Of a DNA stretch of 64,000 nt, positions 25,894-34,650 are shown in pieces. The DNA is taken from NCBI RefSeq assembly GCF_014646195.1, contig NZ_BMMZ01000004.1:310001-374000 (forward strand), written 5' to 3'. The position numbers and the translations under genes were made by a program. The notes under the pieces are model-generated. The model was not told the DNA's origin, searched no databases, and worked only from the letters and a program-made list of their open reading frames with translations. Every line of letters begins with the position of its first letter. Position 1 is the stretch's first letter. This DNA comes from Microlunatus endophyticus. GTDB taxonomy: Bacteria > Actinomycetota > Actinomycetes > Propionibacteriales > Propionibacteriaceae.

Positions 25894-27093
25894 ATGGCTG
25901 GCCCGACGCCACGGCTGGGACTGTCCGACCCGATGGACCTGCTGCCCACCGACCATGATCAGGCGACCCTGGTCGGCCGGGTCTTCGATCCGGTGGAAGA
26001 CGGTCCGGCGGTCGTGGTCCTTCGCGATGATCAACTCGTCGATCTGAGTCACATCGCACCGACCGTCAGCGACCTGCTGGACCGGCCCGATCTGGTGGAT
26101 CTGGTCCGGAACGGCACGCCCCGCAAGAGCTGGCCATTGGCCGACGTGCTGGCGACGACCGTCGATCCGGATGCCGCGGACGACGCCGTACGCTTGTTGT
26201 CGCCGATCGACCTGCAAGTGATCAAGGCCGCCGGTGTCACGTTCGCCAAAAGCATGATCGAACGGGTGATCGAGGAGCGCGCCAAGGGTGACTCCAGCCG
26301 CGCGGAGGAGATCAGGTCCCAGATCGACGACGCGATCGGTGGCACCATCGCCGGTCTGAAACCTGGTTCGGCGGAGGCAGAGCGGGTGAAGTCGATCCTG
26401 ATCTCCGAAGGACTGTGGTCGCAGTATCTGGAGGTAGGGATCGGGCCGGATCCCGAGATCTTCACCAAGGCACCGGTGCTCAGCTCAGTCGGCCCGGGCG
26501 CTCCAGTCGGCGTACTGGCCCGCTCGACCTGGAACAATCCCGAACCGGAGGTCGTACTGGCCGTCACCAGCAACGGCAGGGTTGTCGGGGCGACGCTCGG
26601 CAACGACGTCAACCTGCGCGATTTCGAGGGCCGCAGCGCGCTGCTGCTGGCTGAGGCCAAGGACAACAACTCCTCGTGCGCGATCGGGCCGTTCCTGCGG
26701 CTCTTCGATGATCATTTCAGTCTCGACGACGTGCGCGACCTGGTGGTCGACCTGCAGGTCCAGGGCGTCGACGACGGCTATCTGCTCCATGAGCAGAGCA
26801 CGATGAGCGAAATGAGTCGCGGACTCGAGGAGCTGGTCGAGCACGCCATCGGTGATCATCACCGCTATCCGGACGGATTCGTGCTCTTCACCGGGACGTT
26901 GTTCGCGCCGACCCAGGATCGCGATGCCGCGGGCATGGGCTTCACCCATCACCTGGGTGACGTGGTCTCGATCAGCACCGACCGGCTCGGACTGCTGATC
27001 AACCCGGTGTCCACCGCCGAGGAGGCCCCGGACTGGACCGTCGGCATCCGCCGGTTGTACGCCAACCTGGGCGCCCGCAGGCTGCTCGGCTGA
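25894..27093 (+). CDS. FAH family sugar-acid dehydratase (XylX-like)
   Basis: A 399-residue fumarylacetoacetate hydrolase-fold protein. Hallmarks are QVIKAAGVTFAKSMIERVIE, the metal-ligand stretch NNPEPEVVLAV, and GNDVNLRDFEGRSALLLAEA. The long form (about 390-400 residues) matches the 2-keto-3-deoxy-xylonate/arabinonate dehydratase group, which forms 2-oxoglutarate semialdehyde in the Weimberg pathway. The next gene encodes the matching semialdehyde dehydrogenase type, 108 bp downstream. ATG 25894 has AAAGGAG at good spacing. The exact substrate is inferred from context. Confidence 0.82.
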   Translation: MAGPTPRLGLSDPMDLLPTDHDQATLVGRVFDPVEDGPAVVVLRDDQLVDLSHIAPTVSDLLDRPDLVDLVRNGTPRKSWPLADVLATTVDPDAADDAVRLLSPIDLQVIKAAGVTFAKSMIERVIEERAKGDSSRAEEIRSQIDDAIGGTIAGLKPGSAEAERVKSILISEGLWSQYLEVGIGPDPEIFTKAPVLSSVGPGAPVGVLARSTWNNPEPEVVLAVTSNGRVVGATLGNDVNLRDFEGRSALLLAEAKDNNSSCAIGPFLRLFDDHFSLDDVRDLVVDLQVQGVDDGYLLHEQSTMSEMSRGLEELVEHAIGDHHRYPDGFVLFTGTLFAPTQDRDAAGMGFTHHLGDVVSISTDRLGLLINPVSTAEEAPDWTVGIRRLYANLGARRLLG

Positions 27094-27201
27094 GCCGCTT
27101 CCGGCCGCGATAGCCCCGGGCGAACGCGGGTAGGGCGCAGACGGCAGAATCGAAACACGCGTACGCGTGCAAGGGCAACCGTGCAGAGGAGTGAACGGCT
27201 C

Positions 27202-28665
27202 ATGAGTCAGGCAACTGTGCCCGACACGACCGCAGGCGAACTCGACGAGCTGGTGCAGAAGGCCCATCGGGCGTATCTGACGGCCCGCTCGGTGCCGCCG
27301 GCCGACCGCAGCCGCTGGCTGTACGCGGCCGCAGACGCCCTCGACGCCAATGCCGCCGGGCTGATCGAGCTGGCCGACCAGGAGTCCCATCTCGGGGAGA
27401 CCCGGCTCACCGGCGAGCTCAAGCGCACCAGCTTCCAGCTGCGGCTGCTCGCCGACGAGGCGGCTTCGGGGGAGCCGTTCGAGTTGGTCATCGACCACGC
27501 CGACCCGGACTGGGGGATGGGCCCCCGCCCCGACATCCGACGGATGAGCGTCCCGCTCGGCGTTGCCGGCGTGTTCGGCGCCTCCAACTTCCCGTTCGCT
27601 TTCTCGGTGATCGGCGGGGACTCGGCGTCCGCCCTTGCTGCCGGCTGCGCGGTGGTGCACAAGGGCCACGAGGCACACCCGCGCCTGGCGCAGCGGACCG
27701 CCGCGATCGTGATCGAGGCACTGGCCGGGGCGGGTGCGCCCGACGGACTGTTCAGCCTGGTGACCGGCATCGACGCCGGGTCGGCGCTGGTCACTCACCC
27801 GCTGGTGCAGGCCGTCGGATTCACCGGGTCGACCCGCGGCGGCCGGGCGCTGTTCGACCTGATCGCCGACCGTGACCAGCCGATCCCGTTCTACGGCGAA
27901 CTGGGCAGCACCAATCCGGTCTTCGTTGCGCTGCAGGCATGGAACGCCAGGGCCGACGAGATCATCGCCGGGTACCTCGGCTCGGCCACGATGGGCGTCG
28001 GGCAGTTCTGCACCAAGCCGGGACTGTTGATCGTCCCGGCCGGCTCCGATCTGGCGGCGCTGCTGCAGTCAGCCGACGTCGACCGCGGGCTCGGCCAGAT
28101 GCTGATGCCCCGGCTCGAGGACGGTTTCGAGAAGTCGTTGCAGGCGGTCCGCGAGCACCAGGGCGTCAGCACGCTGGCCGGAGGCTCCGGAGCCGACCGA
28201 ATGAGCGTGCTGCACGCCACCGCCGAAACCGTGCTCGCCCAGCCGGAGGTCCTCGAAGAGGAGATGTTCGGACCGGCGACCCTGATCATCGAGTACGACG
28301 GCGCGGACTCCGCGCTGGCACTGGCCGAGGCGCTCGAAGGCCAGCTCACCGCCACCCTGCAAGCCGATCCGGGTGACGATGTCGACGACCTGGTCGAGGT
28401 GCTCACCCGCAAGGCCGGACGGTTGTTGTGGAACGGCTGGCCGACCGGGGTCACCGTGAGCTACGCCCAGCAGCACGGCGGGCCATACCCGGCCTCGACC
28501 GCGTCGAGCACGACCTCGGTCGGCACTGCGGCGATCAAGCGGTTCCTGCGCCCGGTCGCCTTCCAGGACTTCCCCCAGGACCGGCTGCCGACCTGGCTGC
28601 GGGACGAGGAGACCACCGGCGTACGGCGCCGGATCGACGGCACCTGGGCCGGGGCGTCGGCGTGA
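27202..28665 (+). CDS. NADP-type aldehyde dehydrogenase (2-oxoglutarate semialdehyde type)
   Basis: A 487-residue aldehyde dehydrogenase. Catalytic residues appear as YGELGSTNP (general base Glu) and GQFCTKPG (nucleophile Cys); FGASNFPFAFSVIGGDSASA marks the cofactor region. The GQFCTKPG form and the N-terminus are typical of the alpha-ketoglutaric semialdehyde dehydrogenase group. It would oxidise the FAH enzyme's product to 2-oxoglutarate. ATG 27202 follows AGAGGAG. The 3' end overlaps the Gfo/Idh gene by 4 bp (GTGA), so the cluster is co-translated. Confidence 0.86.
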   Translation: MSQATVPDTTAGELDELVQKAHRAYLTARSVPPADRSRWLYAAADALDANAAGLIELADQESHLGETRLTGELKRTSFQLRLLADEAASGEPFELVIDHADPDWGMGPRPDIRRMSVPLGVAGVFGASNFPFAFSVIGGDSASALAAGCAVVHKGHEAHPRLAQRTAAIVIEALAGAGAPDGLFSLVTGIDAGSALVTHPLVQAVGFTGSTRGGRALFDLIADRDQPIPFYGELGSTNPVFVALQAWNARADEIIAGYLGSATMGVGQFCTKPGLLIVPAGSDLAALLQSADVDRGLGQMLMPRLEDGFEKSLQAVREHQGVSTLAGGSGADRMSVLHATAETVLAQPEVLEEEMFGPATLIIEYDGADSALALAEALEGQLTATLQADPGDDVDDLVEVLTRKAGRLLWNGWPTGVTVSYAQQHGGPYPASTASSTTSVGTAAIKRFLRPVAFQDFPQDRLPTWLRDEETTGVRRRIDGTWAGASA

Positions 28666-29753
28666 CCGACACCGCCGGCGTGCCCCCAGCCCGGATCGGG
28701 ATCGTCGGGACGGGATGGCGTACGGACTTCTTCCTGCGCATCGCATCCGTGCTGACCGACCGGATCAGTCTGGCCGGCCTGGCCACCCGCAGTGCCGACA
28801 AAGGGGCCGCGGTCGAGGCCGCGTGGGGCGTACCGACGGTCCGCGACGTCGAGCAGCTGATCGACCGATTCCGGCCGGATTTCGTGATCTCCTCGGTGCC
28901 CTGGGCGGTCACGCCGGGCATCATCGAGACGGTCGTCGGGCACGGTATACCGATCCTGGCGGAGACTCCACCTGCCCCCGACCACGACGGGCTCGTCCAC
29001 CTCTGGGGACAGGTCTCCGATCCCGGGCTGGTCCAGGTGGCCGAGCAGTATCCCTACCTGCCGATCGTGCAGGCCTATCGGGCGATGATCACCGACGGCC
29101 TGCTCGGAGCGGTCACCTCGGCACAGGTGTCGTGGACCCAGCAGTACCACGCCGTCGCACTGCTGCGCGCCGTGCTCGGCGCCGGCATCGGCCCCGTCAG
29201 TGTCAACGCCGAGTGCCATGACAGCCTGGTGATCGAGAGCCTCGGCCGGGACGGCTGGCCGGACACCGAACGCGACACCACGGTCAGACAGACCATGGCC
29301 ATGATCAACTTCCAGGGCCGGCTGGGGGTCTACGACTTCACCGAGGGGCAGTGGTTCCATCCGCTGCTGTCGCGCCGGATCGACATCCGCGGCAGCCGGG
29401 GCGAGATCGTCGATCATCGGCTCACCCGGATGCTCGATCCGCGGACCCCGGTCACCGAGCAGCTGGTCCGACGCCAGACCGGCGTCGACGGTGACCTGGA
29501 GGGATTCGACCTGGACACCATCTCAGCGGGCGGCCGGGTCTGGTATCGAAATCCCTTCCAGGGCAGGAGATTTGCCGACGAGGACATTGCCATCGCCACC
29601 GTGTTGATCATGATGGCCGACTGGGTCCGCAACGCCGGCGACCCGCCGTACCCGCTCGCCCAGGCAAGTCAGGATCATGCGATCGCGCTGGCGATCAACG
29701 AATCCGCGACGACCGGCCGGCGCGTCGACGTCGCACCAGGGCCATGGCAGTGA
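28662..29753 (+). CDS. Gfo/Idh/MocA family oxidoreductase
   Basis: A 363-residue NAD(P)-dependent sugar or sugar-acid dehydrogenase homologue. The Rossmann motif is IGIVGTGWRTDFF. The family's EKP catalytic triplet is replaced by AETPPA, so the usual lysine is missing. This could mean a non-canonical or non-redox activity. GTG 28662 overlaps the aldehyde dehydrogenase stop. A pentose dehydrogenase is one possible role in this pathway, but the lost lysine argues for caution. Confidence 0.82.
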   Translation: MTDTAGVPPARIGIVGTGWRTDFFLRIASVLTDRISLAGLATRSADKGAAVEAAWGVPTVRDVEQLIDRFRPDFVISSVPWAVTPGIIETVVGHGIPILAETPPAPDHDGLVHLWGQVSDPGLVQVAEQYPYLPIVQAYRAMITDGLLGAVTSAQVSWTQQYHAVALLRAVLGAGIGPVSVNAECHDSLVIESLGRDGWPDTERDTTVRQTMAMINFQGRLGVYDFTEGQWFHPLLSRRIDIRGSRGEIVDHRLTRMLDPRTPVTEQLVRRQTGVDGDLEGFDLDTISAGGRVWYRNPFQGRRFADEDIAIATVLIMMADWVRNAGDPPYPLAQASQDHAIALAINESATTGRRVDVAPGPWQ

Positions 29754-29812
29754 ACCCCCGGCGATGATCCAGTGATGCCAGGTCCACCAAGGCCACCGAG
29801 GAGGCAGGATCG

Positions 29813-30691
29813 ATGCGAGTAACCGTTGTCGGCACCGGAATCATGGGCACGGGGATTACCCACGCGCTGCTCCGGGCCGGACACCAGGTGACGGTCTGGA
29901 ACCGGACGGCGGAGCGGGCCAGACCGCTCGCCGACGACGGCGCGACGGTCGCCGACACCATCGTGTCGGCCGTCGACGGCACCGAGGCCGTGATCACGAT
30001 CGTGTACGACAGCGATGCGCTGCGAGCGATCACCGGGCCGCTGCTGGCCGCACTCGACCCGTCGGCGGTCTGGATCCAGACCTCGACGATCGGTCCGGAC
30101 GCCGCGGCCGAATTCGGGCAGCAGGCCGAGCAGGCAGGCATCGGCTACCTCGACGCGCCGGTCGTCGGCACCAAGGCCCCGGCCGAGGCGGGGGAGTTGT
30201 CGACCCTGGTCTCAGGTCCCCGGCAACTGGTTGACCGGGTCCTCCCTGTGCTGGAAGCGATCTCGGCCAAGATCACCGTTGCCGGCGATCATGCCGGGCC
30301 GGCCAGCGCGCTGAAGCTGGTCTGCAACGCCTGGATCGGAGTTCTGACCAGCGGCATCGGACAGTCGATCGCACTGGCGCAGGCAGCGGGTCTGGACCCG
30401 GAGCTGTTCCTGGCCGCAATCAAGGGCGCTGCGGTCGACTCGGCCTATGCCCAGATCAAGGGCCCGATGATGATCAACTCCAGCTATCAGCCGCCGGCGT
30501 TCGCGGTGGACGGAGTGCTCAAGGACCTCGGACTGATCAAGGACTTGGCGGCAACGGCCGGTGTCAGGACCGAGCTGATCGACACGGTCCAGGCCATCTT
30601 CGACCGGACCAGCACGGCCGGCCACGGCCATGACGACATGGCAGCCGTCCGTACTCAGTTCACCCCGAGCTCCCGGGACAGCAGAAAGTGA
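29813..30691 (+). CDS. Beta-hydroxyacid dehydrogenase (HIBADH-like)
   Basis: A 292-residue enzyme with the N-terminal NAD(P) motif VVGTGIMGTGITHALLRAGH, the substrate loop DAPVVGTKAPAEAGEL and the catalytic lysine helix ALKLVCNAWIG. The family includes 3-hydroxyisobutyrate dehydrogenase and tartronate semialdehyde reductase. A good AGGAGG site precedes the ATG. It is fourth in the + strand catabolic run and probably handles a C3-C4 acid or semialdehyde, but the substrate cannot be read from sequence. Confidence 0.87.
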   Translation: MRVTVVGTGIMGTGITHALLRAGHQVTVWNRTAERARPLADDGATVADTIVSAVDGTEAVITIVYDSDALRAITGPLLAALDPSAVWIQTSTIGPDAAAEFGQQAEQAGIGYLDAPVVGTKAPAEAGELSTLVSGPRQLVDRVLPVLEAISAKITVAGDHAGPASALKLVCNAWIGVLTSGIGQSIALAQAAGLDPELFLAAIKGAAVDSAYAQIKGPMMINSSYQPPAFAVDGVLKDLGLIKDLAATAGVRTELIDTVQAIFDRTSTAGHGHDDMAAVRTQFTPSSRDSRK

Positions 30692-30698
30692 TCACGCC

Positions 30699-32423
30699 AT
30701 GACCACCGTCGCGGAGAACATCGTCGCCCATCTGGCAGCCAACGGCGTCCAGCGGATCTACGGCATCCCTGGCGATTCGCTCAACGGGCTGACCGATGCT
30801 CTGCGCAAGGACGGCACGATCGGCTGGACGCTGGTCCGCCACGAGGAGGCGGCCGCGTTCGCCGCGGCCGGCGAAGCCGCGATCACCGGCAGGCTGGCGG
30901 TCTGCGCCGGCAGTTGCGGTCCCGGCAACCTGCACTTGATCAACGGGCTCTACGACGCCCATCGCAGCCGGGTACCGGTGCTGGCCATCGCAGCTCAGAT
31001 CCCGAGCGAGGAGATCGGCAGCAACTACTTCCAGGAGACCCACCCGCAGGAGCTCTTCGACGACTGCAGCTGCTTCGCCGAGCTGGTGGCTACGCCGGAG
31101 CAGATGCCGCGACTGCTCCAGCAGGCGATCCGGGCGGCGGTGGAGAATCGCGACGTGGCCGTCCTGGTGATCCCGGGTGACGTCGCGCTGGCCGAGGCGG
31201 TCTCGGATCGGGTGGCGCGGATCGTCGCGACGGATCCGCAGGTCATACCGTCATCGGACGAGCTCGATCAGGCCGCCGGGATCCTCAACCAGGGCAGCAG
31301 GATCACCATCCTCGCCGGAGCCGGCACGGCCGGCGCGCACGAGGAGTTGATCAAGGCGGCCGAGCTGCTCGCGGCGCCGATCGTGCACCCGCTGCGTGGC
31401 AAGGAACATGTCGAGTACGACAATCCGTACGACGTCGGAATGACCGGACTGATCGGCTTCTCTTCCGGCTATTGGGCGATGGGCGACAGCGACACGCTGC
31501 TGATGCTGGGCACCGACTTCCCGTACCGGCAGTTCTATCCGACCCAGGCCAAGATCATCCAGGTCGACCTCCGCGGTGATCAACTGGGCCGTCGCGCCCA
31601 GCTCGACCTCGGCCTGGTGGGCGACGTCAAGGACACGCTGCAGGCGTTGCTGCCGCGGCTGGTCGAGCACACCGACCGCAAGCATCTCAAGGATTCGCTG
31701 GCGCACTACCGGAAGGCACGCAAGAAGCTGGACGACTTGGCGACCGAGGATCGTGGCCGGAGTCCGCTGCATCCGCAGTACGTCGCGAGGATCGTCAACG
31801 AGCTCGCCGCCGACGATGCGGTCTTCCTCGCCGACGTCGGTTCGCCGGTGGTCTGGGCGGCCCGCTATCTGGCCATGAACGGCCGGCGTCGGTTGCTCGG
31901 GTCCTTCAACCACGGCAGCATGGCCAACGCCCTGCCGCAGGCGATCGGCGTCCAGTCGGTCGATCCCGCCCGACAGGTCGTCACCCTGTCCGGCGACGGG
32001 GGATTGGCGATGATGCTGGGCGAGTTGGCCACCGTCGCCCAGCACAGGTTGCCGGTCAAGATCATCGTCTTCAATAACTCGTCACTGAATTTCGTCGAGC
32101 TGGAGATGAAGGCCACCGGCTTCGTCACCTACGGCACCGGTCTGGACAATCCGGACTTCGCCAAGGTCGCCGAAGCGATGGGGATCCTCGGCCGGACGGT
32201 CACCAAGCCCAAGGAGCTGGCACCGGCTCTGCAGGAGGCGTTCGCCCACGACGGGCCGGCGCTGGTCGACGTCTCGACCGTCCGCCAGGAACTCACCATC
32301 CCGCCGGCGATCACTGCCGAACAGCTCAAGGGTTTCACCCTGTACGCGATCCGCACCGTGCTGTCCGGGCGCGGCGATGAGCTGCTCGATCTGGCCAGCC
32401 GGAACCGCCGCCAGCTTCTCTGA
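30699..32423 (+). CDS. poxB: Thiamine-dependent pyruvate oxidase/dehydrogenase (PoxB-like)
   Basis: A 574-residue TPP enzyme with the three standard domains. The N-terminal PYR domain has the catalytic Glu in LVRHEEAAAFAAAGEAA, the central domain is FAD-binding type, and the C-terminal PP domain has LSGDGGLAM ... NNSSLNF (GDG-NN TPP motif). Bacterial PoxB converts pyruvate to acetate and CO2 with quinone reduction. It starts 7 bp after the HIBADH-like gene, which may supply a keto acid. A carboligase function is less likely but possible. Confidence 0.85.
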   Translation: MTTVAENIVAHLAANGVQRIYGIPGDSLNGLTDALRKDGTIGWTLVRHEEAAAFAAAGEAAITGRLAVCAGSCGPGNLHLINGLYDAHRSRVPVLAIAAQIPSEEIGSNYFQETHPQELFDDCSCFAELVATPEQMPRLLQQAIRAAVENRDVAVLVIPGDVALAEAVSDRVARIVATDPQVIPSSDELDQAAGILNQGSRITILAGAGTAGAHEELIKAAELLAAPIVHPLRGKEHVEYDNPYDVGMTGLIGFSSGYWAMGDSDTLLMLGTDFPYRQFYPTQAKIIQVDLRGDQLGRRAQLDLGLVGDVKDTLQALLPRLVEHTDRKHLKDSLAHYRKARKKLDDLATEDRGRSPLHPQYVARIVNELAADDAVFLADVGSPVVWAARYLAMNGRRRLLGSFNHGSMANALPQAIGVQSVDPARQVVTLSGDGGLAMMLGELATVAQHRLPVKIIVFNNSSLNFVELEMKATGFVTYGTGLDNPDFAKVAEAMGILGRTVTKPKELAPALQEAFAHDGPALVDVSTVRQELTIPPAITAEQLKGFTLYAIRTVLSGRGDELLDLASRNRRQLL

Positions 32424-32484
32424 CGCCGACTTCGACGCCGACTCCAGCCAGGGTTCTGTCGGCCCGGGATGCAAGGATGAGGCC

Positions 32485-33471
32485 ATGGCGCGGGCGGTCG
32501 GAGTCTACGGACGGGTGGTGCTGATCAGCGGGCCGGAGACGCTGCTCGCCGATCGCGCGGTGTTGCAGAGGCTGGCCGCGGCTCGCGCCGAGGATCCCGA
32601 TGTCGAGGTCGCCGAGGTCGATGGCGGCGACCTCGACCCTGGCACCTTCGCCGAGATCACCGGCGGATCGCTGTTCTCCAGCCACCGGGTCGCGGTGATT
32701 CGTGATCTCGGGTCTGTTCCGGCCGACGTCCAGACCGAGATCCTGGCGATCGTCTCTCGGCCGCTGGACGATGTCGGGTTGGTCCTGGTGCATCCGGGCG
32801 GGGTCAAGGGCAAAGCACTGCTGGACAAGCTCAAGAAGGCAGCACGAGCCGGGCAGGTCGAGACGGTCGACTGTCCGACCCCCAAGACCTGGGACTTGCC
32901 CAAGTTCGTCGCCGCGGAGACCAAGCGAGCCGGCTCGTCGATGGATCCCGAGACCGCGCAGGCCGTCGTCGATGCCGTCGGCCACGATCTGCGGTCGCTG
33001 GCGTCCGCGGTTGCGCAGCTGGCCTCCGACAGCGACCAGCGGGTGATCTCCCAGACGCTGGTGCAGCGTTACTTCGGCGGCCGCGCCGAGGTGACCAGTT
33101 TCGCGGTCGCCGACGCCGCATTGGCCGGCCGGGCCGGTCAGGCGATGGAGCAGTTGCGCTGGGCGCTGTCGACCGGGGTGGCACCGGTGTTGGTCACCAG
33201 TGCCCTGGCCTCGGGGCTGCGGGGACTCGGCAAATATGTGTCGGCGGCCGGCGGTGGGATGCGCGAGGCCGATCTGGCCCGGGAGATCGGTGTGCCGCCG
33301 TGGAAGCTGAAGACGATGCGATCACAGGCCCGGGGCTGGGACGAGCGCGGGCTGGCACACGCCCTGCGCGCGGTCGCGGTGGCCGACGCCGAGATCAAGG
33401 GCGCCTCCGATGACGCCGAGTACGCCCTCGAGCGGGTCGTGCTGACGATTACCCGCTCGCGGAGCAGATGA
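32485..33471 (+). CDS. holA: DNA polymerase III delta subunit
   Basis: A 328-residue clamp-loader subunit. AAA+-like fold features are GPETLLADRAVLQRL, EITGGSLFSSHRVAVIRDL and the C-terminal collar domain LRWALSTGVAPVLVTSALAS. The protein opens the beta clamp within the tau/gamma-delta-delta' complex. ATG 32485 is preceded by AAGGATGAGG; upstream residues are not family-like. It is convergent with rpsT, the conserved actinobacterial arrangement. Confidence 0.93.
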   Translation: MARAVGVYGRVVLISGPETLLADRAVLQRLAAARAEDPDVEVAEVDGGDLDPGTFAEITGGSLFSSHRVAVIRDLGSVPADVQTEILAIVSRPLDDVGLVLVHPGGVKGKALLDKLKKAARAGQVETVDCPTPKTWDLPKFVAAETKRAGSSMDPETAQAVVDAVGHDLRSLASAVAQLASDSDQRVISQTLVQRYFGGRAEVTSFAVADAALAGRAGQAMEQLRWALSTGVAPVLVTSALASGLRGLGKYVSAAGGGMREADLAREIGVPPWKLKTMRSQARGWDERGLAHALRAVAVADAEIKGASDDAEYALERVVLTITRSRSR

Positions 33472-33485
33472 GAGTCCGGGCACGC

Positions 33486-33514
33486 AAAAATCCCGGCACC
33501 ACGGGTACCGGGAT
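33486..33514 (-). terminator. Rho-independent terminator of rpsT
   Basis: Read on the minus strand, ATCCCGG and CCGGGAT (33508-33514 with 33490-33496) form a 7-bp stem followed by a T-run. It lies 23 bp after the rpsT stop and 15 bp after the convergent holA. Confidence 0.85.
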
Positions 33515-33536
33515 CTCGTACGAGCGACCGCGTCGG

Positions 33537-33800
33537 TCAGCTGAGCTTGGCGGCCTCGGCGGCGATGGCCGACTTGCGGTTGGCAGCCTGGTTCTTGTGG
33601 ATGACGCCCTTGGACACCGCCTTGTCGAGCTGGCGGGTCGCGTGCTGCGCGGCGACCTGGGCCTTCTCGACCTCGCCGGCGTCAGCAGCCTCGCGGAACC
33701 GGCGCACGGCGGTGCGCAGGGACGACTTGACGGCCTTGTTGCGCTGGCGCGCGACCTCGTTCGTCTTGATCCGCTTCAGCTGGGACTTGATGTTCGCCAC
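33537..33800 (-). CDS. rpsT: 30S ribosomal protein S20
   Basis: An 87-residue, very basic helical protein that binds 16S rRNA in the 30S body. The sequence [20 protein letters not shown] ... [12 protein letters not shown] ... [12 protein letters not shown] is diagnostic. GTG 33800 (VANIKSQ) gives the normal length; the frame extends six codons upstream without family support. It is followed by a clear terminator. Confidence 0.96.
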   Translation of the reverse strand: MANIKSQLKRIKTNEVARQRNKAVKSSLRTAVRRFREAADAGEVEKAQVAAQHATRQLDKAVSKGVIHKNQAANRKSAIAAEAAKLS

Positions 33801-33953
33801 GGGGCAAGCCTCTAACATCTGTGAAAGGTGGTTGGTCTGTCTGCGCCGGCCAACACCGGACGCGACGAATCACTTTAACAGCACGCGACAACCGCGGCCA
33901 AATCATCCGGTCCTGCCCCGACCGGTCGAATTCACGGACCACTTACCCGCCGC

Positions 33954-34000
33954 TGCATGCACTTGATATGCATACCTGGTGCATGCAAAATGCGTGCATG
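33954..34000. promoter_or_regulatory. 13-bp periodic palindrome array at vapBC promoter
   Basis: TGCATGCA (33954), TATGCATA (33967), TGCATGCA (33980) and CGTGCATG (33993) repeat with an exact 13-bp period. The vapB ATG (33998) lies inside the last unit and CAAAAT (33986-33991) sits at the 12-nt offset used by other candidate leaderless starts here. This is very likely the conditional-cooperative operator of the antitoxin-toxin complex. Confidence 0.72.
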
Positions 34001-34246
34001 GCGTACCTTCAGATCCGCGACATCCCTGACGCCGCGCGGGACGTCCTGGCACAACGGGCACGAGATCGCGGGCAGTCCCTCAATTCTTACCTGCGTGACG
34101 TCGTACTCCGGGAGGTGTCGTTCGCCAACAACCGGGCGCTCATCAACGATGTAGTTGCCGCGCGCGGTGACTCCAGTTTCACGGTGGAGGATGTGCTCGA
34201 GGTCCTCGCGGACGCCCGGGGTGAGCGTTCCGAGGGTGCTGCGTGA
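33998..34246 (+). CDS. vapB: FitA/VapB-like antitoxin
   Basis: An 82-residue antitoxin. The N-terminal ribbon-helix-helix is AYLQIRDIPDAARDVLAQRA ... GQSLNSYLRDVVLREV. The C-terminus is disordered and toxin-binding, enriched in acidic residues (EDVLEVLADARGE). It neutralises VapC and autorepresses through the palindrome array that includes its start codon. There is no ribosome binding site, so it is probably leaderless. Its stop overlaps the vapC GTG by 4 bp. Confidence 0.85.
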   Translation: MAYLQIRDIPDAARDVLAQRARDRGQSLNSYLRDVVLREVSFANNRALINDVVAARGDSSFTVEDVLEVLADARGERSEGAA

Positions 34247-34650
34247 TCGTTCCCGACGCGTCGGTCGTTGCCCTGATCTTCTCAGAGCCCGAGGCCGATC
34301 CACGTGTGGAACAGGCGACGCAGATCCTGACGGATGACCCGGAATGGGTGGTGCCGGAGGTCTGGCGGACTGAGGTGTTGAGCGTCTTCCGTGGACTGCG
34401 GCGCGGTGCCAAGCTCACTGCGGACGATGCGGAGCGTAGCCTGCGCTGGCTCCAGGAGATCACCGTCGTGACGGTGCCGACCGGGCCGTTCCTGGCGCGT
34501 ATGTGGGAGCTGCGGGACAACCTGTCGGCCTACGACGCCGGCTATGTGGCGGCTGCCGAGGCACATCAGTTGACCCTCGTCACCGCTGATCGGCGGATCG
34601 CCCAGGCCGGAGTCGCGCGATGCCCGGTGCGGCTGGTCACGCTCAGCTGA
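34243..34650 (+). CDS. vapC: VapC toxin, PIN-domain ribonuclease
   Basis: A 135-residue PIN nuclease with all four acidic residues in place: D5 (VPDASV), E44 (WRTEVL), D98 (SAYDAGYVAAAE) and D116 (TADRR). VapC toxins cleave tRNA or rRNA. Its GTG overlaps the antitoxin stop. The 3' end overlaps the convergent alpha-xylosidase by 8 bp. The module sits between rpsT and the glycosidase cassette, at the edge of an apparent insertion. Confidence 0.9.
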   Translation: MIVPDASVVALIFSEPEADPRVEQATQILTDDPEWVVPEVWRTEVLSVFRGLRRGAKLTADDAERSLRWLQEITVVTVPTGPFLARMWELRDNLSAYDAGYVAAAEAHQLTLVTADRRIAQAGVARCPVRLVTLS

